In this document: one piece after another, positions 10,971 through 18,320 of the stretch
Layout of the letters: every line of letters begins with the position of its first letter
Numbering within the stretch: position 1 is the first letter of the stretch
Assembly (NCBI GenBank): GCA_963741305.1
Contig: CAVUHL010000003.1
Location: 6,324,001 to 6,388,000 of the forward strand
Direction: 5' to 3'
Length of the DNA stretch: 64,000 nucleotides
From: DATMER01 sp963741305
GTDB taxonomy: Bacteria > Acidobacteriota > Thermoanaerobaculia > Multivoradales > UBA5704
Notes under the pieces: generated by a model
What the model was told of the DNA's origin: nothing
The model's input: only the letters and a program-made list of their open reading frames with translations
Database searches by the model: none
Translations under genes and position numbers: made by a program

Positions 10971-12041
10971 TTAGGAAAGCAAGGAGAGTTTCCCCTTCTC
11001 CATCTCCCAGATCTTGCCGACTTCCAGCGTAAGCCAGACCTGCGGACGGTTCGAGCTGGCAAAAATCTGCCGGGTTCCGTCCCCTTGAAAGACCTTCCAG
11101 ACGGAGGCGTGGGTGGTGGGCGCCAACTCGGCATCGGCGTCGTCCAGCAAGTAGACGGGGCGCCGGTCCATCCCCTCCAAAGTCCTGCCGTGCGCGGCCA
11201 ATAGCAGCAGGGAGAGTGACTTACGCTCGCCGGCCGAAGCCACGCGCCGGATATCGTGGCCTCCCCAGAGGATTTCCAGCTCGTCCCGGTGGGGCCCAAG
11301 GAGCGGCATCTGGCGGCGGCGCTCCCGCTCGGCGATGGCGTAGAGGTTGTCCGCGATCGATGCCGCGCCCTCCAGTCCTGACGCAGGTGAAGGCCGGTAA
11401 CGGAGGTCTACGGGAGGAAAGGGGAGGCCAGACTCTTCCAGGACGGTCAGCAACATCACCCTGAGCCTCTCCGTGTACTCGTGGCGGAGTTGGATGACCT
11501 CCGCCGCCAGGGAGGCGAGGAGCTCGTTCCATATTTCAACTCCGGCGCCCTCCTGCAACAGGAGCTGCCTCTTCTGCCGCAAGGCTTCTCGATAGCGGCC
11601 GAGAACCTCCAGGGCGGCCGGCCTGCCGCCGACGATCCCGCGGTCGAGGAACCTCCTACGGGCCTTGGGTGCTCCGATGAGCACCTCCGCCTCGGCCGAG
11701 GTCCAGGCCACGACGGGCAAGGCAGCCAGGTGGTCGGAGAGCGGGCTTATCTTGCCGTTGAGGGACCGGTCGCGCGTGCCCCCTGTCCAGGAGACCTCCA
11801 GGCTGGAGCGGTGGTCAGTGTCGACCTCGGCATGCACCCGAAAGGAATCGCTGCCGTGGCGGACACAATCGCCGATCTGGGCGGCGCGGAAGCTCCGGGT
11901 GGTGGCCACGACATAGACCGCCTCGAGGAGGCTGGTCTTGCCGGCACCATTGCCTCCCAGGAGGAGGTGCGAGCCGCGGCCGGGCCACCAGTCGAGCGGC
12001 TCCAGGTTGCGGAAGTCGTTGACCAGCAGTTGGGAGATCAA
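10971..12041 (-). CDS. recF: DNA replication and repair protein RecF
   Basis: 356 residues of the SMC-like RecF family. The Walker A motif is GGNGAGKTS near residue 30, the signature segment is VASAGERKSLSLLLLAAHG, and the Walker B is VYLLDDADAEL (canonical LLDD). RecF loads RecA at gaps through RecFOR; recR is in this window but recO is not. The start is a TTG at 12041, 10 bp after dnaN. Gene order dnaA-dnaN-recF-gyrB matches the conserved origin cluster. Confidence 0.95.
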   Translation of the reverse strand: MISQLLVNDFRNLEPLDWWPGRGSHLLLGGNGAGKTSLLEAVYVVATTRSFRAAQIGDCVRHGSDSFRVHAEVDTDHRSSLEVSWTGGTRDRSLNGKISPLSDHLAALPVVAWTSAEAEVLIGAPKARRRFLDRGIVGGRPAALEVLGRYREALRQKRQLLLQEGAGVEIWNELLASLAAEVIQLRHEYTERLRVMLLTVLEESGLPFPPVDLRYRPSPASGLEGAASIADNLYAIAERERRRQMPLLGPHRDELEILWGGHDIRRVASAGERKSLSLLLLAAHGRTLEGMDRRPVYLLDDADAELAPTTHASVWKVFQGDGTRQIFASSNRPQVWLTLEVGKIWEMEKGKLSLLS

Positions 12042-12051
12042 CTCTGAGAAA

Positions 12052-13152
12052 TCAAATCCGCATGGGCATGATCACGCAGAGGTAGCGGGTGTCGGGCCCT
12101 TCGTGCGGGTAACCGACGCACTGCGTGTTCTCGTCCTTGAGCTCCAGGCGGATCTTCTCGGTATCGACGGCGCCCAGGAAGTCGCGCAGGTAGTCCGGGT
12201 TCATCCCGACGCGGAACTCCGGCCCATCGTAGTCACAGGAGACTTCCTCGACCGCCTCACCCAGATCCGAGTTGGCGGCGGAGATCACCACCTGGTCCGC
12301 CGTGAACTGGAGCCGCACGGCGCGGGCCCGGTCGCCGGTCATGAGCGCGGCACGCTGGACTGCCTCGGAGAGGGCCTTGCGGTCGAACATGACTTTCTTG
12401 TCGTTGTCCTTGGCAATGACCCGCTCATAGTCAGGGAAGGTCCCTTCGAGGATGCGGCAGATCAGCTCGCGCCGGCCAAGCCTGAAAGAGAGGTGGTGCT
12501 CACCCCGCCGGTAGCCGAGCTTGCCGTCGCCTTCGAGCCGCTGAAGCTCCTGAAGGGCCTTGCGCGGCACGAGGACCGATTCCTGCCCCTCGCCGTTGCC
12601 TTCCAGGCCGCCTTCGACGAGCGCGAGGCGATGGCCGTCGGTGGCCACCATCTCCATTCCGCCGTCCTTGAGCTTGAGCAGGGCACCGTTGAGCTGAAAG
12701 CGCGACTCCTCGGCCGAGACGGCGAAGAGGATCTTGGAGACCATGCGCCGGAAGTCCGCGAAAGGGATCTCGACCTGGGTGCTGTCCTCTACATTGGGCA
12801 GCGTCGGGAAGTCGTCGGGCGCGAGGCCGTGGACCTTGAAGCGCGATTTGCCGGCCCTGATGGTGAGGACGCGCGGCTCTTCCAGGACGAGGTGGACTTC
12901 GTCGCCGGTGAGCGAGCGGATGATCTCCATCAGCTTCTTGGCCTGGACGGCGATGCCACCGGTCTCCTTGACGTCGGCCTCGCACCAGGAGGTCAGCGAG
13001 ACGTCGAGGTCGGTGGCGGCGAGGTGGAGGCGGTCCTCGCGGGTCGTGAGGAGCAAATGTGAGAGGACCGGAATGGTCGTCTTGCGCTCCACGATGCCCT
13101 GCATCGGGATCAGCTCACCCAGAAAGTCACTGCGGTTGACGCGGATTTCCAT
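12052..13152 (-). CDS. dnaN: DNA polymerase III beta subunit (sliding clamp)
   Basis: 366 residues, the usual clamp length, with three repeated clamp domains. Characteristic segments include IPVLSHLLL near the N-terminus, ATDGHRLAL in the middle domain and a C-terminal YLCVIMPMR that forms the hydrophobic peptide-binding groove. It begins with ATG 13152 after the candidate origin region and is followed by recF at 10 bp. It tethers polymerase III to DNA and organises Hda/RidA-type regulation of DnaA in organisms that have it. Confidence 0.97.
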   Translation of the reverse strand: MEIRVNRSDFLGELIPMQGIVERKTTIPVLSHLLLTTREDRLHLAATDLDVSLTSWCEADVKETGGIAVQAKKLMEIIRSLTGDEVHLVLEEPRVLTIRAGKSRFKVHGLAPDDFPTLPNVEDSTQVEIPFADFRRMVSKILFAVSAEESRFQLNGALLKLKDGGMEMVATDGHRLALVEGGLEGNGEGQESVLVPRKALQELQRLEGDGKLGYRRGEHHLSFRLGRRELICRILEGTFPDYERVIAKDNDKKVMFDRKALSEAVQRAALMTGDRARAVRLQFTADQVVISAANSDLGEAVEEVSCDYDGPEFRVGMNPDYLRDFLGAVDTEKIRLELKDENTQCVGYPHEGPDTRYLCVIMPMRI

Positions 13153-13180
13153 TCCCTCTTCTCTCCCTAGAAGACACCTG

Positions 13181-13376
13181 AATATAGCATAGCAGTAGTA
13201 GTAGAAGGCGCCTGCGGAATTCCCGCGAAGGGGCCTAAGTCCCCTGGGACCAGGGGCTTGGGTTCAAAGCCGCCCTGCGGACAGGCTGTGGACGGCCTGC
13301 GGAGGAATGCGGAGAAATCCCGAAGAGCGAAAAATATCCGCAATCCCTCCACAGTGGCTCAGAAGAGTCCTCCACA
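13181..13376. other. Candidate chromosomal origin (oriC): DnaA-trio tract and DnaA-box-like sites
   Basis: The 291-bp dnaA-dnaN gap has no gene. Near dnaN, the plus strand reads six in-phase triplets TAG-CAG-TAG-TAG-TAG-AAG (13190-13207) bordered by AT-rich sequence on one side and GC-rich GGCGCC on the other. This resembles the DnaA-trio of basal unwinding systems. Farther from dnaN lie sites sharing the TCCACA or TATCCGCA core (13287-13293 inverted, 13334-13342, 13345-13353, 13368-13376), each 6-7 of 9 matches to TTATCCACA. A 7-bp-arm palindrome (13239-13254) lies between. The order boxes, GC block, trios is as expected, but the boxes are farther from the trios than in Bacillus. Confidence 0.55.
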
Positions 13377-13443
13377 GCCTTTCCTCAGGCCGCAAAAGAC
13401 CCTACCCACCAACATGCATGCTGCGTGCCTGCGGGGGGTGGGA

Positions 13444-14742
13444 TCAAACGAAGTGGTTCTCGAAGCCTGAGAGGATGCGGTCGAGGTCCGCGTCGGTCTT
13501 CCTCAGCTCGGCCACCTTGTCGGCCGAGTACATGACCGTCGAGTGGTGCTTGTCGTTGAAGAGCTTGCCGATCTCGGGGAAGGACAGGTCCGTGAGCTTC
13601 TTGCAGAGGTACATCGCCACCTGGCGCGGGAAGACGATCTGGCGCGTGTTGTTCTTGCTCTTGATGTCCGTGACCTTGAGGCCGTAGTGGCGCGCGACGG
13701 CCTTGATGATCTCGTTGGCCGCCGGCTTCTTGCCCTCTTCCGGCAGGATGTCCTTGAGCGTCTCGCGGGCGAGCGCCGGGGAGAGGGGCTTGCCGGTCAG
13801 GGAAGAGAAGGCCAGGACCCGGTTGAGGAGCCCCTCGAGCTCGCGGATGTTCGACTTGACCTGCTGGGCGATGAACTCGGCCACGTCGTCCGGCAGGTGG
13901 ACGTTCTCCAGGTAGGCCTTGCGCTGCAGGATCGCCACCTTGGTCTCCAGGTCGGGCTGCTGGATGTCGGCGATCAGCCCCCACTCGAAACGGCTGCGCA
14001 GCCGCTCCTCCAGGGTGGGGATGTTCCGCGGCGACGAGTCCGAGGTGAGGATGATCTGCTTCTGGCTCGTGTAGAGCGTATTGAAGGTGTGGAAGAACTC
14101 CTCCTGCGTCCGCTCCTTGTTGGCCAGGAACTGGATGTCGTCGATGAGCAGCACGTCGATGGTGCGGTAGCGCTCCCGGAAGTCGGGCATCCGGTCGAAG
14201 CGGATCGAGTTGATGAGCTCGTTGACGAACTGCTCGGCGGCCAGGTAGAGCACCCGCATCTGCGGCCGGGTGCGCAGGATCTCATGGCCGATCGCGTGCA
14301 GCAGGTGGGTCTTGCCCAGCCCTACGCCGCCGTACAGGAAGAGGGGGTTGTAGCTCTGCGACGGGTTCTCGGCCACGGCCTTGGACGCGGCATGGGCGAA
14401 CTCGTTCGACTTGCCGATCACGAACGTGCTGAACACGTATTTGGGATTGAAGTGGGAGGGGGTGATGAGCTCGACGCTCTCCACCAACTGCTCCTCTTCC
14501 AGGGTGAAGAGCACCTCGAAGGTAGTATTCAGCTCCATATGCAGCCCGGCCAGTGCCCGGTCTACCGTCGAGCGGTAGCTCTCCTCGAGGGTATGGAGGA
14601 AGCGGGCGTTGGGAGCCTGCAGGACGAGGCGCTGATCCGACTCGCCGCGGACTTTCAGCGGCAGGAACCAGGTGGCGAACTCCTCGGGGTCGAGCTCATG
14701 CTGAAGCTGTCTTTGAAGGAGCGGCCAGAGAGATGGGGGCAT
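13444..14742 (-). CDS. dnaA: Chromosomal replication initiator DnaA
   Basis: 432 residues. The domain I start is PSLWPLLQRQLQ; the linker is short; the AAA+ core has Walker A GGVGLGKTH and Walker B LLIDDIQFL. The C-terminal helix-turn-helix ends with KHHSTVMYS, where the usual DHSTV has His for Asp, a variant also seen in other phyla. ATG 14742 is preferred over a GTG 33 bp upstream because GAGG lies 7 bp before it and the GTG sits inside DnaA-box-like sequence. It binds the sites on both sides of its own gene to open oriC. Confidence 0.97.
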   Translation of the reverse strand: MPPSLWPLLQRQLQHELDPEEFATWFLPLKVRGESDQRLVLQAPNARFLHTLEESYRSTVDRALAGLHMELNTTFEVLFTLEEEQLVESVELITPSHFNPKYVFSTFVIGKSNEFAHAASKAVAENPSQSYNPLFLYGGVGLGKTHLLHAIGHEILRTRPQMRVLYLAAEQFVNELINSIRFDRMPDFRERYRTIDVLLIDDIQFLANKERTQEEFFHTFNTLYTSQKQIILTSDSSPRNIPTLEERLRSRFEWGLIADIQQPDLETKVAILQRKAYLENVHLPDDVAEFIAQQVKSNIRELEGLLNRVLAFSSLTGKPLSPALARETLKDILPEEGKKPAANEIIKAVARHYGLKVTDIKSKNNTRQIVFPRQVAMYLCKKLTDLSFPEIGKLFNDKHHSTVMYSADKVAELRKTDADLDRILSGFENHFV

Positions 14743-14767
14743 GAAACCTCGGTCGGCTAAACAGTCG

Positions 14768-14799
14768 AATTCCACAGAATTTCCACAGGGTGTGGAAAT
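14768..14799. promoter_or_regulatory. DnaA-box-like cluster in the dnaA leader
   Basis: Three sites with a TTCCACA core lie within 32 bp: AATTCCACA (14768-14776), ATTTCCACA (14779-14787) and an inverted ATTTCCACA (14791-14799). They are 6-7 of 9 matches to the consensus box. Their place between promoter and start codon suggests autoregulation by DnaA. Confidence 0.5.
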
Positions 14800-14862
14800 C
14801 TCTTCCGTGAGGGGGACCTTCGGGAGCGGTCGGCTACGGCTTCACAGCTACGGCTGGAAAGG

Positions 14863-14891
14863 ATGATAGCAACACACCGCGCACCCCGCAA
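14863..14891 (-). promoter_or_regulatory. Candidate dnaA promoter
   Basis: On the minus strand, -35 TTGCGG (14886-14891) and -10 TATCAT (14863-14868) are 17 bp apart. The predicted leader of about 110 nt carries the DnaA-box-like cluster. The 198-bp stretch between dnaA and the aspartoacylase gene holds nothing else that I can identify. Confidence 0.45.
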
Positions 14892-14973
14892 GCCCCCTCT
14901 CCTCGCAAAGAGGAAGTAAGTCCTTTTTTTCGGCACGGGGTGAGATGAAAATCGCCTCCGCCGGCCATTGGGA

Positions 14974-16023
14974 TCATACCTGGATTAGACCCGGTTTGGG
15001 GGGATTCGGGGGTCCTCCGAGCCAGTGGGATTCCCAGGCCTCGAGCTCTCCGGCCTCCAGGCGGGCGATGTGGCAGACGGGGTCGCCCGAGTGCACGAGG
15101 GGGAGCTGGGTGAGGCCGAGCACGAGCCCTCCGTAGGGCGACTTGAGCTGGCTACGTCCGCGGCCGAAAGGGTTGGTGTTCAACGAGATCGGCGCTCCCC
15201 GGCGCACCGGCTGGCCAAGCTCCACCTGGAGGTCCAGGATGCCTCCGGCCTGGGCGCGGACCCAGTGCGTGCGCTCGATCTGCAGGCGCAGCGGCGGCTC
15301 GGCCGTCTCCCCGGGCATCATGCGCAGGAAGCGCAGGACGTTCAGGATGCCGGCGATCCCTACCTGGATGAACGGGCGCTCCAGCCGGCGAGCGCTCCCC
15401 GCCTCGTAGACCACCGTGGGCACTCCCGCGGCCGAGGCCACGCGGCGCAGCGACCCCTCCGGCCCGACGCCCCCCACGATGAGTGGAATGCCGAAGGCGT
15501 TCGCCAGCTCGACCACCCGGGGGTCGGAGAGGTCGGCGCGGATCTGTGGGTAGTTCGTGCGCTCGCCGCCGCCCGTGTGGAGGTCGAGCCCGAAGTCGCT
15601 CTGCCGGATGATCTCGCGGAACAAGGTGTCGGCGAGGCGCGAGGTGAGCGACCCCTTGGGGCTGCCCGGGAAGCTGCGGTTCAGGTCGCGGCGGTCGGGC
15701 AGGCGCCGGTCCTGGACCAGGAAGCCGGGCACGTTGACCACCGGCACCGCGATCAGGGTGCCGCGCAGTCCCGAGAAGTCGGTGTCGTTGAGCAGGTCGC
15801 GGAGGATCCCGACGCCGTTGAGTTCGTCGCCATGCACCGTGGCGGTGACGAAGAGCGTGGGACCGGGTCCGCCCCGCACGACCGTCACCGGCAGGGAGAC
15901 CGGCTCGGCCGTGTAGGACTCGCCCACGCGGAGCCGCAGCTCGGCGGTCTCCCCGAGGCCGACCGGGTTGCCGCAGAAGGTGAGCGCCTCAGCCTTTCGA
16001 GTGCGAGTGGTGGTCTTTTCCAT
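14974..16023 (-). CDS. Succinylglutamate desuccinylase/aspartoacylase family protein
   Basis: About 349 residues of the M14-like AstE/AspA family. Zinc-site motifs are HGDELNG and later DLHTG, with the substrate motif DLNRSFPG between them. A C-terminal beta-barrel-like part follows. Members deacylate N-acyl amino acids. In RimK clusters they are thought to act on glutamylated or N-acylated products, which is inference. The ATG 16023 lies inside the end of rimK (35-bp overlap), so the two genes are co-translated. Confidence 0.8.
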   Translation of the reverse strand: MEKTTTRTRKAEALTFCGNPVGLGETAELRLRVGESYTAEPVSLPVTVVRGGPGPTLFVTATVHGDELNGVGILRDLLNDTDFSGLRGTLIAVPVVNVPGFLVQDRRLPDRRDLNRSFPGSPKGSLTSRLADTLFREIIRQSDFGLDLHTGGGERTNYPQIRADLSDPRVVELANAFGIPLIVGGVGPEGSLRRVASAAGVPTVVYEAGSARRLERPFIQVGIAGILNVLRFLRMMPGETAEPPLRLQIERTHWVRAQAGGILDLQVELGQPVRRGAPISLNTNPFGRGRSQLKSPYGGLVLGLTQLPLVHSGDPVCHIARLEAGELEAWESHWLGGPPNPPKPGLIQV

Positions 16024-16900
16024 GGTGGGGTGCGTGGGCCAGGACATAGTCGATCATGGCGCCCGCCACGTCGACGTTGGTGGCGCGCTCGATGCCTTCG
16101 AGGCCCGGGGAGCTGTTGACTTCCAGCACCATGGGGCCATCCTTGGATTGGAGCATATCCACACCGGCGATGTTGAGCCCGAGGACTTCGGCAGCGTGGA
16201 CCGCGGTCTGCTCGTAGGCGGGCTCGAGCGTGACGCCCGCGGCCGACGCCCCGCGGTGGAGGTTGCTGCGGAACTCCCCCTCGCCCGCCGTGCGCTCCAT
16301 GGCCGCCACGACCTTGCCGTCGACCACGATGGCGCGGAAGTCGCTCCCCCCGGATTCCGCGACGAAAGCCTGGATGAGGATGTTCTGGCGCAGGGAGCTC
16401 ATGGCGTCCAGGACTGACTCGGCCGATTTGACCGATTCGGCCAGAATGACACCCACCCCCTGGGTCCCCTCCAGCAGCTTGAGGATCACCGGTGCGCCGC
16501 CGACCTTGCGGATCGCGGAGCGGACGTCCTCCCTGCGGCGGGCAAAGGCGGTGGGCGGGATGCCGATGTCGTAGCGCGAGAGGAGCTGCAGGCTGCGCAG
16601 CTTGTCACGGCTCCTGGAGATGCCCTGGCTGCCATTGGCCGCGAAGACCCCCATCATCTCGAACTGGCGCAGCACGGCGAGGCCATAGAAAGTGATGCTC
16701 GCCCCGATGCGCGGCACCACGCCGTCCAGCCCGGTCACCCGCTCGTTGCCGTGGAAGACCTCCGGCCTTTTCTTTGAAAGTTTGACAATGCACTCGAGCG
16801 GATCGAGGACCATGACGTCCGCGCCGCGATGGCGGCAGGCCTCCACGAGGCGCGAGGTGGAGTACAGAGTGGCCTTGCGGGAGAGGATCGCTATCTTCAT
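15989..16900 (-). CDS. rimK: RimK-family ATP-grasp alpha-L-glutamate ligase
   Basis: 303 residues of ATP-grasp fold: N-terminal lobe MKIAILSRK, the ATP-binding loop EGTQGVGVILAES, and the metal site VLEVNSSPGLEGIE. RimK adds glutamates to the C-terminus of ribosomal protein S6 in E. coli and makes poly-glutamate. The last 15 residues form a histidine-rich tail (HHGKDHHSHSKG) that is not part of the core fold and may bind metal. The ATG overlaps the rimB stop by four bases. Confidence 0.88.
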   Translation of the reverse strand: MKIAILSRKATLYSTSRLVEACRHRGADVMVLDPLECIVKLSKKRPEVFHGNERVTGLDGVVPRIGASITFYGLAVLRQFEMMGVFAANGSQGISRSRDKLRSLQLLSRYDIGIPPTAFARRREDVRSAIRKVGGAPVILKLLEGTQGVGVILAESVKSAESVLDAMSSLRQNILIQAFVAESGGSDFRAIVVDGKVVAAMERTAGEGEFRSNLHRGASAAGVTLEPAYEQTAVHAAEVLGLNIAGVDMLQSKDGPMVLEVNSSPGLEGIERATNVDVAGAMIDYVLAHAPHHGKDHHSHSKG

Positions 16901-17349
16901 CGATGCTTTCTTAGATGGTGCTTTCGCAGGAGGTACTTCCGCGAGATATCCACGAGGAAGTCTCCCTCCAGGGCCTTGCGGGCAAGGATCATACGGAAGA
17001 GCATGCCCGAGCGGTTGGTCAACGTGAGGCGGATGCGCTTGTGCACCGGTCCGAGGACGAGCTCGGTCTCTATATAAGGACGGAGCTCCGGATGGCCTCC
17101 CGAGTCTTTCACGCGCAGCCGGCCGAGGATCGGCACCCGCGCCGTGACCCGGCGCTCAGGATGGCGGCGGTCGACCCCGATCTCCACCTCGGCGACCTCG
17201 GTGCCATCGGGCAGGGTCTCCACCACCTTCAGCGAGTCCACGTGCAGCGCCGAGGTGCGGGCCCCGGTGTCGACCTTCGCCTTCAGGCGGAAGATCCCCA
17301 TCTCCGGCAGGTCCAGGTACTCCTTCCAACCGATGCGCAGGGGCTCCAT
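16897..17349 (-). CDS. rimB: RimB-type retropepsin-like (ATP-dependent zinc) protease
   Basis: 150 residues with the aspartic-protease-like motif KVDTGARTSALH (catalytic Asp in DTGA) and the RLTLTNRSGMLFRMILARKAL segment typical of the family. RimB proteases remove or trim glutamate tails added by RimK, and adjacent rimB-rimK genes are known from Pseudomonas. The start is ATG 17349, where homology begins; an upstream in-frame extension of 44 residues is proline-rich and unsupported. It is the first gene of the rimB-rimK-aspartoacylase operon. Confidence 0.8.
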   Translation of the reverse strand: MEPLRIGWKEYLDLPEMGIFRLKAKVDTGARTSALHVDSLKVVETLPDGTEVAEVEIGVDRRHPERRVTARVPILGRLRVKDSGGHPELRPYIETELVLGPVHKRIRLTLTNRSGMLFRMILARKALEGDFLVDISRKYLLRKHHLRKHR

Positions 17350-17505
17350 CAGCAAGAAGGTACGGTAAATTGTAGAAACGCCACCAGGGGGAGGAAGCAA
17401 TTGCACGGGAGAAGCAGGTAATCCCGGATCCTCTCCGGGGGTGGAACCGGGAGGCTTCCAGGTAAACTGCTGATTCTGCACGGAGCGCCTGGGTTATTCC
17501 GCCTT

Positions 17506-17729
17506 GGGCATAAGCATTGCATAGAATAGAGACACCTTAGTAAGCGTACAGAGGGGGAGGTTGCCGTCCAACCAAAATTGTCCTGCCATCAGTGGAGATC
17601 TCTGATCTCATCCTTTCTCATGTTTCTTTCCTGACGCCCCTTTGCAGGGGTAGATCCATAAAACCCAACCGGATCAAGGCGCCTCCCCCCCTTAGCCCCT
17701 CGGCTCAAACCGAGGGGCGCTATTCTTTT
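17506..17729 (+). ncRNA. Putative structured RNA element, copy A of three tandem copies
   Basis: No plausible gene covers 17350-18320. Copy A starts with GGGCAT, then TTGCA. It has a purine block GGGGGAGG that can pair with the later CCTCCCCCC. Between these lie CCAACC, the hairpin GAGATC-TCT-GATCTC, and the hairpin CCCCT-TTGC-AGGGG followed by ACCCAACCGG. A terminator-like hairpin with a T-rich tail closes it. The same order recurs in copies B and C. The strand is assigned from the terminators. No family I know matches. Confidence 0.45.
17695..17729 (+). terminator. Rho-independent terminator at the end of RNA-like copy A
   Basis: A 9-bp stem GCCCCTCGG / CCGAGGGGC with a 6-nt loop is followed 2 nt later by TATTCTTTT on the plus strand. 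There is no plus-strand gene upstream, which supports transcription of the RNA-like element. Confidence 0.7.
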
Positions 17730-17756
17730 GGGCAGCTTTGCCGCGGAGGGTTGGCT

Positions 17757-17971
17757 GGGCATGGGTGTTGCAAAGGATGAGAGGCGAAGAGAAAACATGG
17801 GAGGCTCTACCAACCAAACCTATCCTACCAAACCGAGGCCCACGTGGCCTCAACCTCTTTGAACCTTCCTGAATCCCCTCATTAACAGGGGTATATCCAC
17901 GGAAACCCAACCGGAGAGACGGGGCCTCCCCCCCAGACCTCCCAGTCGAAAGGCTGGGAGGTTTTGCTTTT
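17757..17971 (+). ncRNA. Putative structured RNA element, copy B
   Basis: It repeats the layout of copy A 251 bp downstream: GGGCAT, GTTGCA, GGGAGGC (pairing with GCCTCCC), CCAACCAAACC, hairpin GAGGCC-CACGT-GGCCTC, TTCCTGAATCC, hairpin CCCCT-CATTAAC-AGGGG, AACCCAACCGGAGAGA, then the C-run and a terminator. The variable hairpin differs from copy A at several positions on both arms while pairing is kept, which is the pattern of compensatory change. Confidence 0.45.
17937..17971 (+). terminator. Rho-independent terminator at the end of RNA-like copy B
   Basis: A 9-bp stem ACCTCCCAG / CTGGGAGGT with an 8-nt loop is followed by TTTGCTTTT on the plus strand. Its stem sequence is unrelated to that of copy A, but position and form are the same. 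Confidence 0.7.
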
Positions 17972-18043
17972 GGGGGGTTCACGGAAAGTTGACGGAAGAT
18001 TGAGGGACGGTTGATGGTGGTTGATGGATGGAATACCAGGACC

Positions 18044-18262
18044 GGGCATGAGCGTTGCAGAAGGGTGATGACAGAAACAAGTAGGGGGAGGTTTCCAACC
18101 CACCAAAATGATCCTACCTGTTTGGAGGTCGTCAGACGGCCTCACCCTCTCAAAGCTTCCTGAATCCCCTTCAACAGGGGTAAATACATAAAATCCAACC
18201 GGAGAGATGGGCCTCCCCCCCTTGTCTCCTCTCTTTCAAAGAGGCGGCCTCTCGGCCGCCTC
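18044..18262 (+). ncRNA. Putative structured RNA element, copy C
   Basis: Third copy, 287 bp after copy B: GGGCAT, GTTGCA, GGGGGAGG, CCAACCCACCAAAAT, TCCTACC, hairpin GAGGTCG-TCAGA-CGGCCTC, TTCCTGAATCC, hairpin CCCCT-TCAAC-AGGGG, ATCCAACCGGAGAGA, then CCTCCCCCCC and a strong hairpin. It ends 58 bp before mutY. The three copies differ in linkers and hairpin arms but keep unpaired blocks, as expected for RNA under structural selection. Confidence 0.45.
18241..18262 (+). terminator. Terminal hairpin of RNA-like copy C, upstream of mutY
   Basis: A perfect 9-bp stem GAGGCGGCC / GGCCGCCTC encloses a TCTC loop. Unlike copies A and B it lacks a T-run, so it may stop transcription poorly and let reading continue into mutY. 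Confidence 0.4.
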
Positions 18263-18320
18263 CTGGTTGATCCCCGATTGATCCCATATATTGGGGGCGC
18301 GCCGTCCCGGCACTGCCAAA

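Noticed and set aside
14743..14775. GTG at 14775 as the dnaA start
   Set aside because: It adds 11 residues without homology, lies inside DnaA-box-like sequence and has no Shine-Dalgarno sequence, while ATG 14742 has GAGG at a good distance.
17370..17480. Fourth, degenerate copy of the RNA-like element upstream of copy A
   Set aside because: It has AGGGGGAGG, a CCCGG/CCGGG hairpin and AACCGGGAGGC, but lacks GGGCAT, CCAACC and a terminator in the right order; too weak to claim.
17506..18262. Known riboswitch (cyclic di-GMP, cobalamin, SAM) or 6S RNA
   Set aside because: None of the invariant core motifs of these families was found, and there is no regulated gene close behind copies A and B.
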